Below, in pieces: positions 1 through 13,500 of a stretch of 64,000 bases of DNA (position 1 is the first letter of the stretch; every line of letters starts with the position of its first letter). Below the pieces are notes generated by a model. That model searched no databases. It was not told the origin of the DNA and saw nothing but the letters and a program-made list of their open reading frames with translations. A program made the position numbers and the translations under genes. The DNA comes from Mansonella perstans (lineage: Eukaryota > Nematoda > Chromadorea > Rhabditida > Onchocercidae). The stretch covers positions 248,001-312,000 of the forward strand of contig JBAMDO010000006.1 in assembly GCA_037074765.1 (NCBI GenBank). The letters run 5' to 3'.

Positions 1-3000
1 TCAATAAACATAAAATAAGTGCTTTCATAATTTTTGGAAGTTGTAGACAATAACAGTGGTGAATTTGATAATTATGGTGATTTTATTGCTAACAAATTAA
101 ATGGTAACATTACTCTCAGGATGATGATAATTGGCGACATTAATAGTACAATAATTGTAACGAGATTACATTATTACTCAAAATTATTTTTAATTCATTA
201 AAAAACTTGTTATTTGATGCTCCGCTGCAACCCTAGAGCCACAAATATTTTCTACTATTAGACGATCTGATAAATGACTCTTTTTAGCATTCCTGCATTA
301 AAATATACGTAATTTGAGAATATTTGCTTGAAAATGGACAAGTTAACATGGAAAGTTTCCATTTTCTCTCATCTTGTATTTTGTTTTCGAATGAAAAGTT
401 TTTTCGGAATTTCTCTTATTACTAACCTCATTTGTTATGGACTCTCAGCTTGCAAAAATTAAATTTCAAATTATTTTGATATTCTGTAAAGGAGGCGGAT
501 TGATACAGAAAAGAAAATCGCAGACTAAAAGTTTTAAAATAGGATCAACCTAGACATGTCAATATGCATTTACAATGATATATAAAATATTTTCAAAGTT
601 TTGCGAAGTTTTCATTTAAATTTCAGAGTATATGTTGTCTCGATTGGTTTCTGTTTTAAAGAAAGAAATGTGAAATGGAATGCAGTATCTTGATATTTTG
701 CAAATTCAGGCCTGCAAATTAACTATTTTTCTTTGAAGTAGTATTTGAATCGTCGTTGAATTAAAAAACTGATCCTTTGAAGTGATTTCTAGTTACTTTC
801 CATTCTTTAGTCCTGTACTGGCTACTATAATGATACTCATTAAGTTGCATTGTGTTAATAACAGTAGTTCAATAGATCCCAATCATGATACTATCTGAAA
901 AGGCACTATTTTGTCAACCATTAGAGGATTTCATTTTATCTGTTCGTTAGATAAATAGGTGAATTGTGAGTAAATCAAATACTAAATTAAAATACTATTG
1001 ATTAAAAAATTTCGAAGAACACTTTCAATTGGTTTTCAAAAAATGAGAGAAATGACGTATGAAATTAAAAACTATTTCACATCGGAAAAAAAGTTCTTTG
1101 TATTCAAAATAATTTACAGACCTTCGAAACGTGAGCAATTATCTTCAATCATCAGTTATCGTTTTCCAGTTTTTTTGCTATAAAATTTTCCACTGAAAAT
1201 TTTCCGATTTTTCTGAAAAAATTCCAATAAATTTTGCAGCATTAAAAGAGTTCAAAATTCATCGCTAATTTGACAGAAATTTTCTACTATTTCAAATTTA
1301 ACTCTGCATAATATCGTTTCTTTCTTTATATCGTTTTCTCTTCTTTTTTTTTACACAAAAAAAATAAGAAGGCTGATCGATGGATGTATATTTTCAATGA
1401 TTTGACAATTATTTATAATTGTTGGAACCAACGATTGTAGTCTGATAGAGCCAAAGGCAAAATTGTGCAAAAGATACATGATTAGTTAATTCATTTTCAG
1501 TTCTTAAAATGTCTGCCTGAAATCGCACAACGTTCTCTTAGGCTCCACATCACAGATAATTCGAACACTTTAAGCTCGAACTACCACTTACTTTAGACTT
1601 ATTTAATGATTAAATAAATCTTTAAAGTTGCCAAGTGTTTGATAAGGTATATTTTGCTCATTTCAAAGGCTTTTTCGGTTCGCTTAAAGTTTTCAAGATA
1701 TTACATTCGTGCATGCTTTAACCTTCTCGAACTAATTTTTCAAACGAAGATTTTTGTTTCTTTCGACTGTTGAAGTGGAATATCTGATGTGTAACTTATT
1801 TGTCTGAAATGTAAATGTCGTTGTTAAGATAAAGATCAAGTATGTACAGTGTGAATTTGAAGTTATTTCCAAGGCCTTTACCGCCCGATGATTGTCGATT
1901 GCAGCAGTTATAATGACAATGACAGCCTCTCTGCGATGACAACAACAGAAAAGGTCATTCCAGCAGTATCGAACAGCATTATTAGTAATTGCTAGCCTGA
2001 TTCTGGTGCTGTTCAATCTGCATCAGATCATTTTATTATAATCAACTTTTTGTCTTCCTACTTTATTCATCTTTTGATTTTATTTGTTAATTTAATTTAA
2101 TCTCACTTGTCTTTCAATTCTTTTCAAATACAAATTTTTGAAATAATGTTCGTTTTGTTCCAGACGGAAGTATTCATTTGCAGTCATTTTTTCTTCACTG
2201 AATTTCTCTTATTGTAATTAAATTAAAATTTATACTTTATTTCTCGACCTCAACACTTGAAATTCTCTTCTTTCAGAAAAAAAACAAGTCAAAATATGAG
2301 AAATTTTTTAAATTTTGTTTTTTTCGCTTTGACAGCGAACAATTGACCGATCGTAATTTTCATTGGCACAAGGAATTTGTTATATGTGCCAGTCCACTTT
2401 TCCAGTTTTTCACGCGTTGTAACGAAATGATTCGAATTTTGGTGACAGTATTCACTTCGTTAGGCTATCCTGTGGTCCATTCTATTATCCGGAATTCCTG
2501 TTCGGTTATGTCCCATTTCTTCTTTTTTTTTATTCATTCTTTCCTCCAGACTTTTTTTTATCATATGCCAAGCCATGGAATTTTTTTTTCACTTTTTATA
2601 AAAATGTTGTGAAACAGATCCAAACATAAATGAAAGTTGCTAGAAAGACTTTTTCTTGCATAAAACAAGTTTGCATTTTAGATAAGAGTATTGCATTTTA
2701 GATAAAAGTACAGAATACCTTTTCTTGAAGATTTTTTTTTGTCACAGACAGTCATAAACACTACATATGCGCCGCATTCATGTAATTTGAAGGGATTATG
2801 GTTAATATACTGTATTTTTAACTATACATCAATTTGAAATTTTTCATTTGAATTTGCAGGTTTCGATCTTAGTAAGGGTGATTTCATAATGAGTTAGAAT
2901 TATCATAAACCTGGTGGGTAGTCCTGTCGGATCACTATCAGATTATCGTTTGGTGATAATGATAAGTAATTAGACTAGTATGATAAGCCGATCTTTTTTT

Positions 3001-6000
3001 TGCATTTCAACAAATTATATTGTACCTCACTGGATAAACAATTTTCTTCTTTTTTTTCCTTTCGGAACGGAAAAATGAGTTGAGAGAGAGGTGGAGAGTG
3101 ATAAATTATATATTATATATCCATTTCCAGGCGATTTTTGAATTATGATTTTTTCTATAAAAATGTAAATTAATCACTAATAGAATGATTTATTTAGTTT
3201 ATACTGAAATAGGCAGTAAATTCAAATAAGAAAGAGCATAAAATTGCGCGCACAATTGGGAACAAATGAAAAGAAATGGAAATGGAAATGCAGTGAATCA
3301 TTGCCTTGATTAGCCAACAAAATCAATTTGAAGAAACCGAATTTCGGTAGCAAAATATATTTGCATTTGTTCACTCTGCTTGAAGACTTTTAAAATAGTT
3401 TAAGCAAATGATGTCTGAAAATGAATACTGTACAAACTTGAGATTGGAGAAACAGAAAGAAGAAAGGAACAGGTGCGGTAATGTCATCCTATGATTTTTT
3501 TGAGTATTGTAATGATTATTTCGCATCGTCCGGGAACTAGCGCTATTCTTTTATTTCTAATTATCATTATTGTAATCATTATTATTATTAATTACTTAAC
3601 ATTGTTATTATTACTGCTTTAATATCTCCAAAGCTTAAATTGGATACAGTTTTGATTCTGTGCTTTTTTATTGCTGTGAAAATTCATATAAAAGGTATTT
3701 ACAACCTTTGGTATATTTTTAGAGAATATTTTTTTAATTTCAATACGATACTTCTAAGTATATTATTGCTTTAAACATGACACCAAATGTTTCGACTCTG
3801 TGCATCTTACGGGAAATAAGTCGGGCAAATGCTAAGAGAATTCTTTTAAAGTATTGAAATGGACGGAAGCAAATACATATGAGCGATTTGTAAAGTTAAT
3901 TAACATTTTAAATTAATGATGGAAGTCCAGGATGACATTATCGATATGATATCTCATAGATTTTTGAGCATAATACTCGCTGTCGTATCGATCAAACAAG
4001 TGGTTATTTATTACTTTTATACTGCATGCAGCAGAAGCTCTCATCCTCAAACATAATTAGAAATTTCAGGTCGTTGTTGTACTCCTTTTCTCTTCTCGTC
4101 AGGTACACAGGGAAAACAATGTCCCTTAAATCTATGAATTCCGTTTTGGTAGCTTTTAATAGAATGTTACCGAAAGTTTATCTCGTAATCAAGTTAATTT
4201 AGGCATGTGATCTTCAACGCTATTATTGTCCATTGATAGCTGTGGGTTTTCTTTATCTCGTGAGATAATATAAGAAATATTTATCTCGTGAAATAATATA
4301 TATGCTTAGAAGTGCTGTGAACTAAATTAATGATATGTCACTTTCATTCGTTCAATTTTAGGTGATTATCCAAGTTAATCATTATATGTTGTAATTAATG
4401 CTGAGGCTTGAGATTTAAGACCTGCAGCTGCACCTTCTTTATATTCCCATGAAACTTCCGAAGAGCTTTTTAAATGATAAATTTTATATTCGCTATACAT
4501 GCTTTAAAATTTTTATATGTTTTAACGCAGTGGATTTGCTTTTATCCATCGTCTTGTCCTGCTATATGCGCTTTATCTACTGGAATGAAGAAATTTTTCA
4601 CTTTTTTTGCAGTATTTCTTATTTACTTCATGTTTATTCAATTCCTTCCACTAAATGATATTATCAATATTTGCTGCTCATTCAAATTTATCGATGTCAC
4701 TGGCCATAATTGTCATTAGATTGTGACATTTAAAGTGAAGAATATGTCATTTAAGAAACATATTGTTGACGAAAACAAACAGAAGAAAGTAGAAGGGAAT
4801 AAAGAGAACTAGTCTTCTCCAGTAATGATCGAGAGTTTAATTGATTTCACTTGCAACATATCATGTCATTTCAATAAATTATTCAATCATTTGGTAACTT
4901 ATTTTAAAGCAGACATATAATTGAACTAAACAACTCTTTGAAACCATTTCAATTACTTTCTTTCTTCATCCCTTTCTGTCTTTCTGTTTATGCTGTTCTT
5001 TTACAGCATTAGTAGCATTTGCATTTCATAAGACTGATACTGAATACTTGATCTGTTAGTACAGATCTTCCTCGTCTATTTTTATCTCATGATGTTATTG
5101 GTTGATTTTTTCTTTTCATACTAATAAATTTTAATCTCATTTAAAGCTCTTCTTCTAAATACTTTTAGAACACTGGAAACTTTAACATGTCCTTTGCTAT
5201 TGTCCTTCCACTGAATAGGAAGGATTTAAATTCTTACACTTCTAAGAAGACGTGAAAATTTTTATTGCTAGCTGGAGGACATTTCCGAATTGGTCATCTG
5301 TGGTAGAAATTATACTGCCAAGCTCATTCATTTTCCAATTATTTTTGTTGTTTTACTCTTCCATATCAAAGTATATTTTGAAAATAGTTATTGATGTTTA
5401 AGAATAAATTCTATAAACACAGATGGTTAATTAAATTAATTATCAGTTAATTCTTGAACATCTTAAGACTGTTTACAACCTCTTAGTTATTTCAGTGATA
5501 CTGTAGATCGGCCATTTTTACTCAATTTGTGAAATTTATTTTTGTCACATTCAGTGTTCCTCATTGATGGGATCAATTACACATGTTTTTATGAATGGAT
5601 GAAGAATTGGATGCATAATTTTTGAGATGACCAAAAATGCTTAAAATAATTCACTTTATTCATGAAATATTTAATGGTGCACTTGATTTCAAGCGGAGTT
5701 TAAAAGTGATTCAATTTGAATTCAACATTTTTCCAGCTTTCCTCTCCTGATTTCTGCAGCATATCGTCGCGAATTATCTGTTTCCAATGAGTTTTTAAAA
5801 AAAGTATTTTATTCAATCCTTTTGGTTTTCTGAACGGTTCTTCTTTAAGGCAAATGTTTTGATTAGCTTTTTGTTTGCCAACAATAACATCGCTGAAATA
5901 ATGAAAATAAGTTGAAATATCGTTGCTTTCACTGTCCTTATATTTAAATTTAAAATCATTCGTTTTTCTCTGTCAATTTTAATTCTTGCATTAATCATCA

Positions 6001-7553
6001 TTGATGTAAGTTACGTTTATTTGTAAGATTTCGAATACTACTTGCAAAATGTAATGCCATTGCAAAAGCAATCAAAGAAAGCAAGAAAATGACGCAAGAA
6101 CAATTTTCTGGCAAATTGAAGCCCCACAAAAAATGAATTTGTTAGCAAAGAAAATAACTGTTTTTCTTATCATATTAAATGAGAAATTTGGCTGAAACTT
6201 TTGGTGATATTTTTAACTGATTATTTCTTGCCCATTTTGCATAACCTTGATTTCCAATTTTGTATTTGCGATCAGACAGCCAAGTATTGCTATTGGAACC
6301 AGAAAAGATATGTGTACATATATAAATATGTATTTTTAACTTTTGTCTTCCGAAGTGTTCTCGAAAAGTCGAAAAAATACCTCGGGGAATTATAGAAACT
6401 CTTTATTTAAATTCTTTCATCCTTCAAATTTCCAATTCCTTTACATTTTTCTAGCATTTTTGCTGCCTTATTCCATTCGTTTTCTTCCTATTTTGTCAAC
6501 TATTCAAATTTAAAATTTAGCAGGGCAGAGATTATCTGATCGCTGATTCGGAAGTCATTACATTGATTAGATCAATCTATTCTTTGTGTTCATCAACTTA
6601 TTAAACTTTGACTTGCTAAATTTATGTCATTTCTACCAACACTTCCAAAGTTCAAGCAAAAGTTTTGAAATACTTTGCATTGTTGCGCTGCTACTTTTTC
6701 CACCATGGTAAGTTTTTTAAGTTTTTTTTTCCACTTCTTATTTAATATAAAATGCTAATTATAAAATCAAAGAAAGAAAGGAAATGCGGTCGAAAATATT
6801 TTGAACTTGAAAATTTCAAAATGAATAAATAGAATGACATGAATTTCAGATTTTTTGCCGTATTTCATATGTTTGTGCTAATTACTCGGAAAAATCGTTT
6901 TCGTCTGAATATAAAATTCCATTTTTTTTTTTGGAAATTTCTGTGAACCACAAAGTACTACAAAATTTAATACAATGATTCCTAATGTTGCGTGATTAAT
7001 CGGTTAAATAAGATTCATAGTCTCATTTAACTTTGATATTTGTCATTTAACTTTGATACATCAGAGTTTTCTTATCAGTTTTCGAAACCATTAGTTTTCA
7101 TTCTTGCATTTGTTATGACGCTCTCCGCGGTCCAGTAGCTTTGATTCAGTTCATCAAAATATAGTTAGACGATAGAAAGTGTTAGGAATAGGCTTTTCTA
7201 TTCTAGATTTTACTTCTCAATTTTCATGGCTTTTTTTAATATCTGGCTTTCCGGTCGCCATGTAAGCAAATACTATGGACTGGTGAGATTAAAGTAGATT
7301 TTTAAACGTGATGAACTATTATTTTTCTTATTTTGATGATTTCATACTTCAGTTTTAGTCTTTGCAGTAGCGTTTTAATTTTTCAATTTGAAATCAACTA
7401 ATTGCATTGTTTGAATGATTTTAGTTTTAAATTAGAATAAACGATAAAAACATGATCTGTTAATTTGAAATGAATTCGTTAGTTGATTGGTAGTTTTCCC
7501 TTTCATATTTCTGGGAAATTCAAGCAGGTGGTTGCAGAAGAAGCAGTGCAGTA
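1..7553. other. Non-coding region upstream of the ZO-1 gene
   Basis: No coding exon, RNA gene or mobile element could be supported here. Open frames are short and AT-driven, without homology-like motifs or matched splice sites. There are homopolymer T runs and small direct repeats, for example ATTTAACTTTGATA twice near 7025-7060. The stretch probably holds the promoter and perhaps untranslated 5' exons of the gene starting at 7554. A distant 5' exon cannot be excluded by eye. Confidence 0.6.
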
Positions 7554-10500
7554 ATGTGGGAAGGTCGACCGATCGACAGTATTAATGGTTGGCCGATATT
7601 TGAGAACGGTGGAAGTAACACTGGAATCCCCATGTCCACATCGATGGTAATGAATTGCAATTCACCGAAATCGTCCAGTAAAGAAAATCATACAAATTCA
7701 TTGCAACAACCCCGATATAAGCAACATAATAAAGCATCCCACTTGTCGAATGAAATGTCAGAACAGGTAATATATGCAACTCATCGATGGTTTAAAATTT
7801 CTAAGATATAAGCAACATAATAAAGCATCCCACTTGTCGAATGAAATGTCAGAACAGGTATATATGCAACTCATCGATGGTTTAAATTTCTAAGATATAA
7901 ACGGTCTACACGTTGTTTAAATTATTTAAGTTGATTTTATGCTATCGATGACCTTATTATGATGAACTCACTGCCATTTTATGAAGAAAACAAGTTAAAC
8001 TTATTTAACATTTAATTGCTAATATCCGTTTACTTTATATCATCTGTTGGAAATTGCCACATTATGACGAATATATTTCATCATAAGTAAAAATATCTCC
8101 AGAACTGCTGCTTATCTGCTAGAAAATTCATTCAACTAAAGAAACTTAATTTTGTAATTTTTAATTACAAATATATCATGAATGATAATAGCAGATTAGC
8201 CAAACCTTTGATGACATCTAGATTAGGCTGAAATTTTTGAATGGTTTTGAAAAAACTAGTCATAGCTTTCCCAGTTTCTCTGATCGCAGCTTTTCTTCTG
8301 TTTACTTTATACTGGTACCTTCGCTAGTCACGATAAATCCTATTTCTATCTCTTTAAGTAAATTCAATTTAAAATTGAAATAACGATATCAAATACATTG
8401 ATATTCAATTTTTTAGAGCATGTTCACGAAACTCTCATTTGCCTCGAGTGTCTCGACTAATTTTTTCCATAAATTTCCGAGATTTTTGGCTACATTTTCC
8501 GGACCAGGAAATGCGCTATTTATTTCTTACAAACATTTACTTCATTTTCCGCTTGCCATTATATTTGAGCATTTGCTAACGAACTCTGTAATTGGATAAT
8601 TTAAATTTCTTACTAAATACAAAGCGATCCTATATTCAATAATTTGTAAAATGGAGGCACAACAATTTTTCCGAATTCAACTGATACTTTTTTCAAAGTA
8701 TTTTTCAATGTTTCTATTAAAAAAGAATTTTTCTGATTCTTATCTTTTGGATGATTAGGTTTCGTCTTCAACTTCTACTCTCTGTTGATTCCACCGTGAT
8801 ATGAAATATCTCAAAAAATATTGAGGCAAATTTTCACTTGAAACCAAAAGCATTGAAAGCGGTTGGTGAATTTGGAAAAAAATAAATTGCATCGGAATAT
8901 TTTTACCTGATCCTTCAACTATGCGAATAACTAAATTATGTTTAAAAAGAGTTTAAAAAGAAAAAAAAACACTAATTAAATTAAAAGATCTACATTTGGT
9001 ATTGTAACAAAACATTAATCATAGATTAATTTGGCCTGATATTACAGTAAAAATTACAGATCTAGATATCTTCATGTATCACATATTAAAATTCATATCG
9101 TGAAGCTATTAACATTTGAAAATAATTTCCAGTTGAAAATATTGCTTGATTATGAAACAATTTCTTGTCAAGAAAAGGTTTCAAGCACTTCCTTCTTTAA
9201 TTAAAATTTCAACTTAATTTACATTTAGTTTTCTATTACAATTATCCATTTGATATAGCTATGATGAAGATTGAGATAGAGGTAAAAATATATCTGAATT
9301 GATGTATTTGCTGTGTAGTAACTCTTAATATTTTCGGTTCAGAACTTATAAGAGTAGATGCTAGCGTTATTAAAATGATATCTTAAAGAAGTTAATGATT
9401 AAAATTACTCTTTCCACTCTCAGTATGCTTCCGTTTCTGACTAATGAAAATATTTTCTATTAACTTGATTTCCTTAAAATGAGAATTGATACAAAGCTGT
9501 TGAAATTCATTTCTCTGTTTCAGGGTGCAACTAATGGCTCGAGTTCAAGCGTCAGTTGGCAGCTCCTTTCCGTTACTCTTCATCGGGTTGGTTCGTTTAA
9601 TTGATACACAACTATTTACTACTACTACAACTACTAACTATCACTACAACCACTACTGTTACTACTGCTACCATTACTACCATTTTTATTTTCACCACTT
9701 CCCTTTTCTCTATACTAACTCATCAACTATCATTACGCATTTATATTAAAATCCAAATTTATTTGCTATCAAAGTGCAATTTGGAATCAATCTGAATTAA
9801 TCAAACTTCTAATAATTACGCAATCAATTTTGTTTATTATCCACTATTTATAAACTTTATTCCTCACAATTAAATATTTTCACTATTAAATGATTTCTTT
9901 CTTTATTTAATATCCATATTCAAAAACCATTTTATTTGAATATTAGTTTACGAAATAAAAGACAGCGGTGTTAATTCACCTTATCTTTTGCATTTACTAG
10001 CAGATAAGACATTACTTTCACATATATTACATCATATAATATCAGAAAATTCGATTTAAAGTTCTTAGAAGAAACACTTCAGAAGTGAGTTACTATAAAA
10101 GAAATTCTCTGTGAAAAGTTTCAGTTATTTTCATAACCAAGGAATGAAATTATAAAACACATATATTGATAAGCCAATAAGGCAAATATATTGTTTTTTA
10201 TATAATATATCCTTTCTTGAGCAAAACATAAATGATAACACTGAAAGATAATATGTAATATTCGTCACAAATATTGAATTTTTTTGTCAAATTTCATACT
10301 AATATTGATTTCCTACAATTTCTGAGCATCTCTTATTAACATTCAAAGCAGATTCAAATACGAATCAAAGCTATCTTCTAGGCTTATGAAAAGGATTTAC
10401 GAATGTGCCTCATGAATTGATGAAATTCCAAAATCTTCAGACTTTTATCATTTTTGAAAATTGAGCCCCATTCTTTTTACACAAATTAGAGATAGCTTCA

Positions 10501-13500
10501 TTAGCTTGCTAGCATTGCTGAGACGAAGAAAGACGACATAACATAAATCAATATAGTCTAAAGTCTAGTTATAGTAATACTAGTATGAGTAATAATAATA
10601 GTAGTATGGATTGCAGTAGTAACATTGTTGTCTTCCGTTTCAGACACAATTTTTTTGGACATCGAAACAAAAATGAAAGAAAAATTGGCCTCTTCGATCT
10701 TATCATAGATTTTTATCTATCAGCTGATTCATTTGTTGAATGTCAAGCTTTAAAAAATTTTTAATGTATCGTTCACTCATTAAATGCAGAAATTTGTTCT
10801 ACTCAACCATAAATGGACATTAAAATGAATGACCGACCAATTTTCTTATGCAACTTTTTTGCTTCATACAACAATTGTTTTTTGCTAATTTTATCCATTG
10901 TAGTAACATTCTCTTATGTAATAATTCAGAGACTGATTATTTTTATTGGTTAGATATAGCCAAGATAGTTGATATAGTTTATCTTTCATATGTCAATTAC
11001 TTGCTTGATTAAATTAAATTTTTTTCAAAAGTATCCAATTATATAAGTAAAATTTTTTCAATTAAAGGTTAAATAAAAGCCATCACTGAAAACATTTGTT
11101 AAAAAATGACTTTTAATTTTTGGATGAATCGCAGAAATTTGGAATATTTTTTTTTCTATTTACTGCTAGTTATTTGTGAAGTTATTCGGCAATGAAATAG
11201 AATAGAACTACCAATGGTAGAGAGAAAGAGAGAGAGAAGCCAATTTTAAATTGCAGTCAATTTTTTTTTTTCCATTTCACGATGAGTGAGAACAATTGCT
11301 GATGAAATGAACCGATTTTAGCTTTGCTAAAATCAAACTCCAAAACTGAAGCTTTACTAATTTTTTTTTTTTTTTTTTTTTTTTAAAAGCAGAAAAGCTT
11401 ACTTCTTCCAAATCTTATCTCTAGCATCCTGATGATATAGATACATTGATAATTATCTGAATTTTTAATTATTACTCAAATAGTTCTTTTGCGATATTAA
11501 ATTGATAAATTTATGTTAATTTTACTTCTCTTCACATTATTATATGAAATTAGAAAGTTTTGTCGAAAATGATTTCAAATGTCCATTCTTTTGCAATGGT
11601 ACTATCCTGTCACCTGACACAGTCACTTGTCTAATTTCTCATAAATTCATCATTTCTTCAAATACACTCTATAAAAGTGTATGCAGAAAAACATGTTCTA
11701 TATGCAGACGCATGTATCCATATTGACATATACAACACATGTATCTGACGGACAGACACAAATATGTATTGTGCGAAAAGAATAATTGCCAGCATTAACG
11801 AGAACTTTTATAGTGTTCATTTCGCACCAGTTTGTGGCGCAAATTTTACAGATAAATGCAAATTGGTATTTAAATTTATTGATTTATTAGCTTTAAATCA
11901 ATGTCAATCTATGACCCTTTTTTCTTCTCGAAACTTATTAAGCTATCTTAGATTTATTTCAATATTTATGTGAAAGATAAAGATAATTATAGTGAAAGTT
12001 TCCTGTTCCCTTCAATAATTAGCTGTACTAGCATTTAATTTGATCTGCAAAAATTTCAATTCTAGCATTTAATTTGACGTATCAGGCACTACTAACCTTT
12101 TGAATTTATTTGCAAATTTTTCCAACTTTTGAATTAACATTTCTGTACGATAGTCTTTGATGATGCTTTTCCAAAATTTAATTTTACAGATTACTACATA
12201 TTGGTAAAGGATTGAAGTAAAAAAAAAAAAATCCTTTTTTCTCTTTTTCAATTTCCTGTATCATCAAAAACAAAAATGCATTCCGGAAGTTAACACGATG
12301 CATGTCAAGTATCAAATTGAATTACTTTTTATTTCAAAACCTTACTTATCACTTCTGCATGTATCAACGATACTTTTTTCAAATTTTTTTTCACAAAAAA
12401 AGAAATAAATTTAAAATTTTTATGGACTTTGATAAGACTATTTTTTAGTGTTGAATGAATTAGGAAAGGAAATTTTATAGTTGCTTTTTATAATTTTATA
12501 GTTTCATATTTTTTATAGTTACAATCTATAATGATTTCATTCTTGCATTAATTAAAAACTTTATCTGATGATCAATTTTCTAAATATATAACTTAGAACT
12601 ATTATTGCTGCAGTATCAATGAAGAGAAATGAATCGATAAGATTTGATAAAAAAAAAAAAAAATCCACAAAGTAAATTTAATTTTTTTTTTTTTTTTTTG
12701 TGGACTAGTGATCAATCTATGCATCTGAAATCGACCTATTTCATTTGGGCTACGTTCATATTATCATGATTGTTTAGAGGAAGCAAATATTTTAGTAAGA
12801 AATTTTTTTTTTGCGATTGCTCATCATTTGTCCATATATTCACCCTTTCTACTCCATCATTGTTTGCTTGTTCCTATAGGTGCAGTATTGTGTATTTAAA
12901 ACTGAATTTACATGTTATAATTTACGTGAGTGAGATGAAGAAACTACGTTACTTGATTATGTTAGACTACATTACTTGACTACGTTAGACTACGTTACTT
13001 GACTACGTTAGACTACGTTACTTGACTACGTTAGACTACGTTACTTGACTACGTTAGACTACGTTACTTGATTACGTTAGACTACGTTACTTGATTACGT
13101 TAGACTACGTTACTTGACTACATTAGACTACGTTACTTACGAATTACCCAACTTTATACTTAATTATCTATCTTTTCCGTACTTTCATTTATCATTTTGT
13201 ATTTTCAAAATTTTCCCAAAAACTTTGCCTGAACATAAATTATTGTTATGTCTCTGTCTAGAGTTGCGTTTATTTGCTTCCTCTCTGGTTATATGTATCA
13301 TTCCGAACAATCGGTAGTATATTCACTTATAGGCACTTACAGGCATTGCATAATCAATGATTATCCTACGTGATAACCGTATGTGATGTCGAAATGAATA
13401 CTTGATATTATTCCCGTAAAGTACGATAGGAATAACAATATCACATCTAATTCTGTAATGTAATTAAAAATGTAAATTTTTCCTAAATTATACAAAAGAG

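Noticed and set aside
9525..9795. Thr- and Tyr/His-rich open frames
   Set aside because: Produced by the ACT/TAC trinucleotide repeat and by read-through of the exon 2 donor at 9586/9587.
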